NCBI GenBank assembly: GCA_937901435.1
Contig: CALGTJ010000321.1
Location: forward strand, 1 to 5,165
DNA: 5,165 nucleotides
Source of the DNA: an uncultured Rhodobacter sp.
GTDB taxonomy: Bacteria > Pseudomonadota > Alphaproteobacteria > Rhodobacterales > Rhodobacteraceae
Reading direction: 5' to 3'
The notes under the pieces were generated by a model that had not been told where the DNA came from, made no database searches, and saw only the letters and a list, made by a program, of their open reading frames with translations. Position numbers and translations under genes: made by a program. Positions 1 through 5,165 of this stretch are shown here, one piece after another. How positions within the stretch are numbered: the first letter of the stretch is position 1; the number at the start of each line of letters is the position of its first letter.

Positions 1-112
1 AGAGGCTACGAGACCACCCTGCCCGTCTCAAGCTCGTTTTGTCTGACAGTGCCCACTCACGGGCGCGGCGTGGTTTTCGCTGTGACGCGGCATGTTTCGC
101 CAGCGCGGTCAT
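1..112 (-). CDS. Possible start of a downstream gene, partial, unknown product
   Basis: Reading leftward, an ATG at 112-110 overlaps the TGA stop (111-109) of the dehydrogenase gene in an ATGA arrangement, which often marks translationally coupled genes in bacterial operons. The frame stays open for 37 codons to the window edge. The peptide begins MTALAKHAASQRKPRR and is rich in arginine, and I do not recognise a family. The sequence before the ATG (CCCAGAGA) is only a weak ribosome binding site, so expression would depend on coupling. Two plus-strand frames are also open across most of this GC-rich stretch (one to a TAA at 130-132), so openness alone is weak evidence. It could equally be non-coding sequence after the end of the operon. 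Confidence 0.22.
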   Translation of the reverse strand, partial: MTALAKHAASQRKPRRAREWALSDKTSLRRAGWSRSL

Positions 113-2514
113 TCTCTGGGCTTTTGGCCTAACGGATCGTAAGCAGGGTCAGAGAGCAAAGTGATTTGGCAGCGGTTGCCAAGGATATCGGTTTCCAAAT
201 TGCTGGCATCTTCGTATCCGGCGAACAAAAAACCAATACCGAGTGACTGTTTCACGCGGGTGCCATACGTGGCGCTGGAAACCCAACCGGCAAGTTCTGA
301 ACCTGCAAAAATCGCCTCACCTCCGTGCGGATCATCCCCTTGGGTATTGATCAGGAACTTCACCATGCGATAGCGGAGTGGATTTCGCCGAATGCGTTGC
401 AGCGCACTTGCGGCATGAAAATCGTCGCGCTTTTCATCGATCAAACCGCCCATTCCAGCCTCAAAAGGTGTGATTTCGACGTTTAGCTCTTCCCCAGTTC
501 GGGCAAAGCCCTTTTCAATTCGCATGGTGTTGAGCGCGCGGGCCCCGAACATCGCGGGTGGCATGCCCCCGTTGGCGGCAATGATCTCGTCATGAAGGGT
601 CACCTGATCTGACATGGCGCAATGAATCTCGTAGCTGACCTCGCCTACATAGGACAAGCGCAGCACTGTACATGCGAATTCACAATCCCCGATGAACATA
701 TCTTTGCCCCGGAAAAACGCTGGCAGGGACTCTCCCAGCAACGCCTGGGCCAATTGGGTCGCATTCGGCCCTGTAATTACAAAACCTGCGGTCTCGTCTG
801 TTCGGTTGCTTAGGCTAACGTCCAGCCCTTTGGAAAGGGGCTGCAAAAGGCGTTCATGAATACGGTTGGCGCCGCCCGAACCAAACAGGCGAAAACGTTG
901 TGCATTCACGCGCAAGATGGTCATGTCGCCGACCAGGTTTCCGTTTTCATCAACCAGCGGTGAGAGTGACATCCTTTCCGCCTCTTTTGGAATCCGTCCC
1001 GGCAAGGCGCGCCGCAGGAAGGTTTCGGCATCCGGACCTTCGATCACGAATTGTGAAAAGGTCAGCAAATCGCCCAAGGCCACGTCTGTCGCGACGGCCA
1101 TGGTTTCCTTTGCGATGGCGTCGAACGCCTCGCTGCGTCTGAAGGTCGGCGTTTCACGCGGCTGAGTGCCGGGTTCGCCGAACCACAACGGACGCTCCCA
1201 CCCATCGGACATGCCAAAACAGGCGCCCAACTCGCGGTATCGTTCAAACATCGGCGAGGTGCGGACCGGGCGCCCGGCGTGAACTTCTTCATTAAGAAAA
1301 TGTTGCTTGTACCTTGTGGCATAGGCGTCATGAGCTCGCTTCAGGGCAAAGTCTCCGATCGCCCAATCCCCAAATCGCGCCAAGTCACAGCCTGAAAGGT
1401 CGCGCGATGGCGTGCCTTGGGTCAACCATTCGCCAATCAACTGGCCAAAGCCACCGGACATGGCGATCCCGGCAAGAAAACCCGCAGCGCAGAAGTGGTT
1501 TGTCTGCCCAGGCATCCAGCCCACCAAGGGGCGCACATCGGGCGTAAAGACAAACGGACCATTGACAGTGGATTTGATCCCCGCTTCGGCGAGGCAAGGC
1601 AAGGCCTCCCAGATTTGCTCAAGATTTGGCAAAAGCCGGTCAATATCGGCTGGCAAAAGCTGATTTGAGAAATCCGCGGGCATGCCACCCACTCCGAAAT
1701 CATGGCTTTCGTCTTCATAGATGCCAAAGAGGATGCCGCCCGCTTCGCGCCGGGCGTAAACACCAATATCCACGTCTCGCAACACTGGCGGTTCAAAATC
1801 AAGCGTCTGCATTTCCTTTATTGGTTCGGAGATAAGATAGTGGTGCGCCATATTGGTCATCGGCAATCTTGCACCCGTTAGCTGGGCGATTTCATCCGCG
1901 TACATTCCTGCCGCGTTGATGATGACACCGGCCTGAATTTCACCTTGGGGCGTTTCCACGATCCATGATCCGTCGGGCTGAGGGCGCAAACCGGTGACCG
2001 GGCATTGCTGCCGGATTTCTGCACCACGTGCCCGCGCAGCACGGGCATACGCGTGGGTCAGACCATAAGGATCAACGTGTCCACCGTTTGGATCGTAGAG
2101 CGCGCCAAGGACCGAACTGGTATCCAGCATTGGCCAGTGGGCTTTCAATTCGTCCGGTGTCAGCATCTGATATGTCACCCCAATCCGCCGTCCGATCCCA
2201 AGCAAACGGTGCAGCTCATCCATGCGGTCTTCTGTCCGGGCAACCATGATGCCGCCTACCTTGTGAGACGTTATCGCCTGACCTGACTCGGCCTCGATCT
2301 CATCCCACAAATCAAACGTGCGTTTCATCGACCAGGCCATCATGGGGCTGCCGTTGAAAGTGTTGCCATTGGCAGCGGCATGCCAGGTCGAGCCTGCTGT
2401 CAGTTGGGTCTTTTCGACCAGAAGCGCGTCGGCGCGACCTGATCGGGCCAGGTGATAAAGTATGGAACATCCAACGACGCCCCCACCGATGATGACAAAC
2501 TCATAGCGCTGCAT
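109..2514 (-). CDS. FAD-dependent dimethylglycine/sarcosine dehydrogenase-like protein with GcvT folate-binding domain
   Basis: This is a complete 801-residue two-module enzyme. Residues 1-365 form a DAO-type FAD domain with the dinucleotide-binding motif IIGGGVVGCS (8-17). The segment TAGSTWHAAA (39-48) corresponds to the site where His carries covalently bound FAD in mitochondrial dimethylglycine and sarcosine dehydrogenases, so His45 is the candidate flavin-linked residue. GGHVDPYGL (144-152) is another family hallmark. A short FAO_M linker domain (about 370-428, ending before RPLWFGEPG) leads into a GcvT aminomethyltransferase fold (about 430-700, with LRLSYVGEVSYEIH and RIEKGFARTGEELN) and a GcvT C-terminal barrel (about 710-795). 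Known relatives oxidatively demethylate N-methylated glycines and pass the one-carbon unit to tetrahydrofolate. The exact substrate here is unknown. The length is normal and no frame is broken. The ATG at 2514 has a strong ribosome binding site (GAAAGGGGA, with GGGGA at 2524-2520). It is transcribed divergently from the LysR gene. Confidence 0.93.
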   Translation of the reverse strand: MQRYEFVIIGGGVVGCSILYHLARSGRADALLVEKTQLTAGSTWHAAANGNTFNGSPMMAWSMKRTFDLWDEIEAESGQAITSHKVGGIMVARTEDRMDELHRLLGIGRRIGVTYQMLTPDELKAHWPMLDTSSVLGALYDPNGGHVDPYGLTHAYARAARARGAEIRQQCPVTGLRPQPDGSWIVETPQGEIQAGVIINAAGMYADEIAQLTGARLPMTNMAHHYLISEPIKEMQTLDFEPPVLRDVDIGVYARREAGGILFGIYEDESHDFGVGGMPADFSNQLLPADIDRLLPNLEQIWEALPCLAEAGIKSTVNGPFVFTPDVRPLVGWMPGQTNHFCAAGFLAGIAMSGGFGQLIGEWLTQGTPSRDLSGCDLARFGDWAIGDFALKRAHDAYATRYKQHFLNEEVHAGRPVRTSPMFERYRELGACFGMSDGWERPLWFGEPGTQPRETPTFRRSEAFDAIAKETMAVATDVALGDLLTFSQFVIEGPDAETFLRRALPGRIPKEAERMSLSPLVDENGNLVGDMTILRVNAQRFRLFGSGGANRIHERLLQPLSKGLDVSLSNRTDETAGFVITGPNATQLAQALLGESLPAFFRGKDMFIGDCEFACTVLRLSYVGEVSYEIHCAMSDQVTLHDEIIAANGGMPPAMFGARALNTMRIEKGFARTGEELNVEITPFEAGMGGLIDEKRDDFHAASALQRIRRNPLRYRMVKFLINTQGDDPHGGEAIFAGSELAGWVSSATYGTRVKQSLGIGFLFAGYEDASNLETDILGNRCQITLLSDPAYDPLGQKPRE

Positions 2515-2607
2515 GAAGGTCCCCTTTCAATTCTTGATGGAGATTTCCACAAAATGCTCTATTTGAAAATTTAGAAAAACCGCGCTTTATTTGAAGGTGA
2601 GCTACAA
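2515..2607. promoter_or_regulatory. Divergent promoter region between dehydrogenase and LysR genes
   Basis: This 93-bp AT-rich spacer must hold the promoters of both flanking genes. For the leftward dehydrogenase, a candidate -35 TTCAAA (complement of 2590-2595) and -10 TAAATT (complement of 2568-2573) are 16 bp apart. For the rightward LysR gene, TTGATG (2534-2539) and TCTATT (2558-2563) are 18 bp apart. Each box matches the sigma-70 consensus at four of six bases, so these are guesses. The octamer TATTTGAA occurs twice (2560-2567 and 2588-2595), and a partial dyad CTA-N10-TAG spans 2559-2574. Such elements would suit an operator for the adjacent LysR protein. The LysR gene's own ribosome binding site is AGGTGA at 2595-2600. 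Confidence 0.45.
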
Positions 2608-3483
2608 ATGAATTATCGTCAACTTCCCCTGAATGGATTGCGCACGCTGGAAGCTTGCGCGCGCACAGGATCATTGACGAAAGCCGCAGAAGAACTGAGC
2701 GTTACGCCCTCAGCCGTGCGTTATCAGATCCGGCTATTGGAAAACCTGACCGGCAACGCTCTGTTTGATCGCAATGGGCCAAAGATCACTCCAACGCGGC
2801 ATACGCTTGCTGCACTGCCCGACCTTCAGATCGGGCTAGAAGCATTGCAAAGGGGCTTTGACACGCTTGGATCCGATACCCGAAATGACTTGAATATAGT
2901 GGTTGACGTTTCATTCGCGTCCCTCTGGCTGGTGCCGCTGATCGGCGAATTTGAAGCGCTTCTTCCGGATATCAGAGTGAATCTTTTGTCGCCAATCTCC
3001 GGAGCCAGTCCAAAGAACACGCAGGCGGATATCATCGTTACAGCGCATCCGGGGGCTGATCGGGATCAGGGCATCGCACTTCCGCCGGAGACTTTTCTTC
3101 CCCTGGCTGCCTGCGGCGCGCATGCTCCGGCGCTACTGACCATTGAGCCGCTTCACGCTCAGGATACCTATCCAAACTGGAATCTCTGGCAGGCGAAGTA
3201 CGGTCGGCTTGAGGCGACACAGCGACGATATTCGTTGGCGATGCTGGCGATCCAGGCCGCCAAAAGCGGAGAGGGACTCGTTCTGTCATCAACCTTGCTG
3301 GCGCTGGGAGATCTTCGCGAGGGCTTGCTTCACTGTCCGGACGGCCATTGCACCAAAGGCATGCAGTCATCAAGATGGTTGTTCATCCAGAAGCCCAATC
3401 GTATGGAAACTCAGGTCTTTGCCGAGTGGATACAAAAGAAATTTTCAGCCGCCTGCAAGGAAGCGGCTGCACTCATAGGTTAA
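2608..3483 (+). CDS. LysR-family transcriptional regulator, GcvA-like
   Basis: This is a full-length LysR-type regulator of 291 residues. The N-terminal winged helix-turn-helix (about 6-65) shows the usual pattern: [20 protein letters not shown], then [15 protein letters not shown] as the recognition region and LFDRN before the wing. The remainder (about 93-285) is a periplasmic-binding-protein-like effector domain. [20 protein letters not shown] (103-122) is typical of the GcvA subgroup, which is often found beside glycine or one-carbon genes. The ATG at 2608 follows AGGTGA with a 7-base gap. The gene diverges from the dehydrogenase, the classic layout for a LysR activator and its target, so control of that gene by a methylated-amine or amino acid effector is inferred. 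Its TAA (3481-3483) overlaps the stop codon of the convergent ATPase remnant. Confidence 0.9.
   Translation: MNYRQLPLNGLRTLEACARTGSLTKAAEELSVTPSAVRYQIRLLENLTGNALFDRNGPKITPTRHTLAALPDLQIGLEALQRGFDTLGSDTRNDLNIVVDVSFASLWLVPLIGEFEALLPDIRVNLLSPISGASPKNTQADIIVTAHPGADRDQGIALPPETFLPLAACGAHAPALLTIEPLHAQDTYPNWNLWQAKYGRLEATQRRYSLAMLAIQAAKSGEGLVLSSTLLALGDLREGLLHCPDGHCTKGMQSSRWLFIQKPNRMETQVFAEWIQKKFSAACKEAAALIG
3434..3469 (-). terminator. Candidate intrinsic terminator for the leftward ATPase transcript
   Basis: A perfect 7-bp inverted repeat, CAGCCGC (3446-3452) and GCGGCTG (3463-3469), encloses a 10-base loop. Read on the minus strand, the hairpin lies 11 bases past the ATPase stop codon and is followed by AAAATTTCTTTT, a broken T-rich tract. 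It is embedded in the last codons of the LysR gene. On the plus strand no T tract follows, so it would act mainly on leftward transcripts. The interrupted T run and short stem make this a moderate call. Confidence 0.4.
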
Positions 3484-3845
3484 AGGATCTGGCTCAGGAA
3501 TTCCTTGGTTCGGGGGTCCTTGGCATTATCAAAAAACGTGTCCGGGGGACCGTGTTCGACGATGACGCCCTTGTCGGTGAAATAGATGTGATCAGCCACC
3601 TCGCGCGCAAAACCCATTTCGTGAGTAACAAGGATACACGTCATTCCTTCGGCGGCCAGATCCTTGATCGTGACCAGCACTTCCTTGACCGTTTCCGGGT
3701 CAAGGGCCGCTGTTACCTCGTCAAACAGCATCACATCTGGGTTCATTGCCAGCGAACGCGCGATGGCGACACGCTGCTGCTGCCCACCTGACAATTCGCC
3801 GGGATAGCTGTCTTCCTTGCCTTCCAGTCGCACTTTCCTGATCAA
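3480..3845 (-). pseudogene. Polar amino acid ABC transporter ATP-binding protein, 3' remnant
   Basis: Only the C-terminal half of an ABC ATPase of the polar amino acid uptake type (GlnQ/HisP/EhuA-like) remains: 121 residues where the family has about 240-260. It keeps the signature LSGGQQQR (18-25), Walker B VMLFDE (38-43), the D-loop region TAALDPE and the H-loop THEM (His75). Walker A and the Q-loop are absent, so the product could not bind ATP normally. Family-like sequence runs back to about [15 protein letters not shown]. The only initiator is a TTG at 3845-3843, and an in-frame stop lies just upstream at 3866-3864. The variant LFDEVT in place of LFDEPT also occurs in ectoine-type transporters, so it is not itself damage. 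No promoter or transporter partner is present in the window. The gene ends tail-to-tail with the LysR gene, the stops overlapping in TTAA. It is probably non-functional. Confidence 0.88.
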
Positions 3846-3850
3846 GGCCC
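3836..3850. other. Deletion or rearrangement junction joining two truncated genes
   Basis: ATPase-like sequence on the minus strand continues to about 3845, and RpiR-like sequence on the plus strand starts at about 3844-3848. Both genes lose their 5' ends at the same spot. A native divergent pair would have an intergenic promoter and two complete N-termini here. The exact breakpoint cannot be fixed without an intact relative. There is no insertion sequence at the junction itself. Confidence 0.75.
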
Positions 3851-3877
3851 GGTATGCGCTGGATCACCCTGATCAAG
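3837..3877. repeat. 10-bp direct repeat CCTGATCAAG flanking the junction
   Basis: CCTGATCAAG occurs at 3837-3846 and again at 3868-3877, 31 bp apart, and each copy contains the palindrome TGATCA. The right copy encodes the conserved HPDQV segment of the RpiR domain. The left copy is in a different RpiR frame and falls at the end of the ATPase remnant. A link to the rearrangement is possible but unproven. Confidence 0.6.
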
Positions 3878-4656
3878 TGGCTTTGAATTCGATGCGCAGC
3901 ATTGCAACAGAGGTAGGCGTGACCTCAACCACGATGCTGCGCCTTGCTCGGCAATTGGGGTATGACGGTTACGATGATTTCCGGGCCAGCTTTCAAAACG
4001 AACTTGTGCGCGGCGTCTTCGGGACACGGGCAGATGCGCTGCATCAGGACCAAAACGCCACTGACAGCGATCTGGCTGCGACGCCTGAAACTTTGACCGA
4101 AAGGATATTACTGGCTGCCGAGACCAATATTCGCCACACCAGAGCAACATTGAGACAAGAGGAGTTTGACACGGCGGCAAACCTGATCGGCAATGCACCT
4201 AACGTCTACCTTGTCGGATCGGGATCGTTGTTCTGGCTGGCCTCGATGATGAAAAACACTGGAAATCTGATGCTGTCCAACCTGCGATTGGTCGGTGCAG
4301 AATACTCTGTGGCGGCCGAGGCGATGGGCTCCCTGAGCGAAAACGACGTTGTCGTGGGTTTTGGTATGAATCCGACCGCGACACGAACGATCGATGCAAT
4401 GACGTTTTCGCGCAAACGCGACGCGCGCCTGATTGCGATTACCGATCGGCCAAGTTCGCCCGTGGCGGAGCGCGCGGATTGTGTCTTGTTCAGCGACAAT
4501 TTCAGTCCGCATTACTACCCATCCGCTGTGCCATTGATGGTCATTGTCGAAGCGCTACTGGCCACAATCGTTGCCAACGGCGACGGCACGGAACTTCAAC
4601 GCATCAAGACCTTCGAAGCCACGCGCAGGAATAGCGGTCGTTACATCGAATACTGA

Positions 4657-4981
4657 GAAACTGCTGGAAATACCGACTGAAACGAACAGCAGGTCACCCG
4701 GACCTCAAGCCAGGTCTCAAGCCTATCTATCATGGAAAGTGCGCGGCTTTCGGATGTCTGGCAAAGCAACCTTTCGAGGTGAACTGATAGTTGTACTTGA
4801 ACCAAGGAGTTTTTTCTTTGCCAATCAGACCCATGAACATGATAAGCCCCGAAGCGCAGCGGAGGTCTGCTTCCCGCCCCCTGTGTCAATGTCATTCACG
4901 GCCCAAACCTGCCTTTGACGATCAAGCCTGTCGCCGCAGCGCAGCTTCACCGAACCGGTCGTTGGTGCATCGCGCAGCATT
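4657..4981. other. Gene-free stretch between RpiR remnant and insertion sequence
   Basis: I find no supportable gene in these 325 bp. The open frames on either strand lack a recognisable family and a good start. Local structure includes alternating AGGTC/GACCT/AGGTC blocks at 4691-4695, 4701-4705 and 4712-4716, a T run at 4810-4815 without a real stem before it, and several GCGCAGC-like words between about 4854 and 4978. It may be decayed sequence, or the downstream flank of the RpiR gene that the insertion sequence entered. Confidence 0.5.
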
Positions 4982-5165
4982 TGTCTTGGCCCCCTAAAAC
5001 TGTGCCACTATTTGTTGACTAAGGGAGTGACAGAGAATGGCACGGAAACGGTATTCGGATGAGGATGCACTGAAGTTATTGCGCGAGATTGATGTTCATT
5101 TGCATGATGGGTTGGATGTTGTGGGCGCGTGTCGCAAGGCGGGTATTTCGGACAAGACCTATTAC
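4982..5165 (+). mobile_element. IS3-family insertion sequence, left end, partial
   Basis: The element appears to begin with TGTCTTGGCCCCCTAAAACT at 4982. A TG start followed within a few bases by a run of C matches the terminal inverted repeats of the IS407 group of the IS3 family. About 55 bp further on is an orfA start. If 4982 is the true end, the adjacent CATT (4978-4981) would be the left copy of a 4-bp target duplication. The right end, orfB and the second repeat lie outside the window, so the boundary and completeness cannot be verified. Confidence 0.72.
5037..5165 (+). CDS. IS3-family transposase OrfA, N-terminal part
   Basis: Forty-three codons are visible, from the ATG at 5037 to the window edge. 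The start reads MARKRYSDEDALKLLREI, then DVVGACRKAGISDKTYY. This is the helix-turn-helix (HTH_8/IS3 OrfA) that binds the terminal repeats: a [KR]-[RK]-[YF]-[ST]-x-E/D opening and a C-x-x-x-G-I-S-x-x-T-[YF]-Y recognition helix. In this family OrfA is followed by an OrfB with the DDE integrase core, usually made by -1 frameshifting, which would lie to the right. GGGAG (5023-5027) stands 9 bases before the ATG and supports this start. The protein is cut by the window end, so its integrity is unknown. Confidence 0.88.
   Translation, partial: MARKRYSDEDALKLLREIDVHLHDGLDVVGACRKAGISDKTYY

Larger units (their letters stand above)
3817..4656 (+). pseudogene. MurR/RpiR-family transcriptional regulator (HTH_6 + SIS), 5'-truncated
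   Basis: The protein has an RpiR-type helix-turn-helix ([20 protein letters not shown], then the recognition region TSTTMLRLARQLGYDGYDDF) and a SIS sugar-phosphate-type domain (about residues 115-255 of the frame, with VYLVGSGS and LIAITDRPSSPVAERADCVLF). Family resemblance starts only at about 3844-3848. The usual 25-30 residues before the R-Y-x-L-D-H-P segment, the first helix of the DNA-binding domain, are missing. The frame extends upstream only into antisense ATPase sequence, to a TTG at 3817, with a stop at 3805-3807 and no clear ribosome binding site. Internal starts (GTG 3877, ATG 3892) would cut further into the HTH. The rest of the frame is intact to TGA 4654-4656, so the loss may be recent, or a chimeric product may still be made from the TTG. 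Likely original role: repressor or activator of a neighbouring uptake or catabolic operon. Confidence 0.8.

Noticed and set aside
62..94. Possible hairpin in the GC-rich sequence after the dehydrogenase stop
   Set aside because: The two CGCGGC words lie in direct rather than inverted orientation, so they do not form a stem.
1437..1802. 121-codon minus-strand open frame inside the dehydrogenase gene
   Set aside because: Alternative frame of a gene with unmistakable domain motifs; no independent start signal or recognisable motif.
3348..3791. 147-codon plus-strand open frame across the LysR end and the ATPase remnant
   Set aside because: It is mostly the antisense of the ATPase, whose signature, Walker B and H-loop motifs are clear on the minus strand. 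The frame has no family features.
4796..4820. Possible intrinsic terminator ending in a six-T run
   Set aside because: The only stem ahead of the T run is CTTG-AAC-CAAG, four base pairs, too weak to support termination.
4641..4895. 84-codon minus-strand open frame in the gap before the insertion sequence
   Set aside because: No recognisable family and no good start signal. It begins inside the RpiR 3' end on the opposite strand.
4544..4918. 124-codon plus-strand open frame covering the RpiR 3' end and the following gap
   Set aside because: The first third is an out-of-frame reading of RpiR, and the remainder has no recognisable domain or ribosome binding site.
1..5165. Search for CRISPR arrays, tRNA genes, toxin-antitoxin pairs, defence genes or riboswitches
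   Set aside because: No regularly spaced repeats, cloverleaf-like segments, small paired genes or recognisable aptamer motifs were seen by eye on either strand.

Overview
The window looks like chromosomal DNA from an alphaproteobacterium, most likely a marine member of the Rhodobacterales (roseobacter group). This is inferred from moderately high GC, the gene families present (a flavin dimethylglycine/sarcosine dehydrogenase-like enzyme, a GcvA-type LysR regulator, a polar amino acid ABC ATPase, an RpiR-type regulator) and an IS3-family transposase of a type common in that group. No marker gene fixes the taxon.

Left half (1-2607): a complete 801-codon leftward gene encodes a two-part enzyme, an N-terminal FAD amine oxidoreductase fused to a C-terminal GcvT folate-binding module. 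Its stop codon shares an ATGA overlap with a possible next gene that runs off the left edge. A 93-bp AT-rich spacer separates it from a divergent LysR regulator (2608-3483). This layout suggests that the LysR protein controls the dehydrogenase and possibly itself.

Middle (3480-4656): the LysR gene ends tail-to-tail, with a 4-bp overlap, against the 3' half of an amino acid ABC transporter ATPase on the minus strand. The ATPase keeps its signature motif, Walker B and H-loop but has lost Walker A and the Q-loop. Where it breaks off, at about 3845, an RpiR/SIS regulator begins on the plus strand, and it too lacks its normal first ~25-30 residues. Two genes truncated head-to-head at one point are best explained by a single deletion. 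It would have removed the start of the ATPase, any transporter genes in between, the divergent promoter and the start of the regulator. What remains looks like the scar of a lost uptake operon that once lay beside the intact dehydrogenase and LysR pair.

Right end (4657-5165): about 325 bp without a convincing gene is followed by the left end of an IS3-family insertion sequence (terminal sequence from about 4982, orfA from 5037), cut by the window edge.

I see no CRISPR array, tRNA, rRNA, phage gene or defence system, and nothing that amounts to a new biological system. The point most worth checking is the double-truncation junction.
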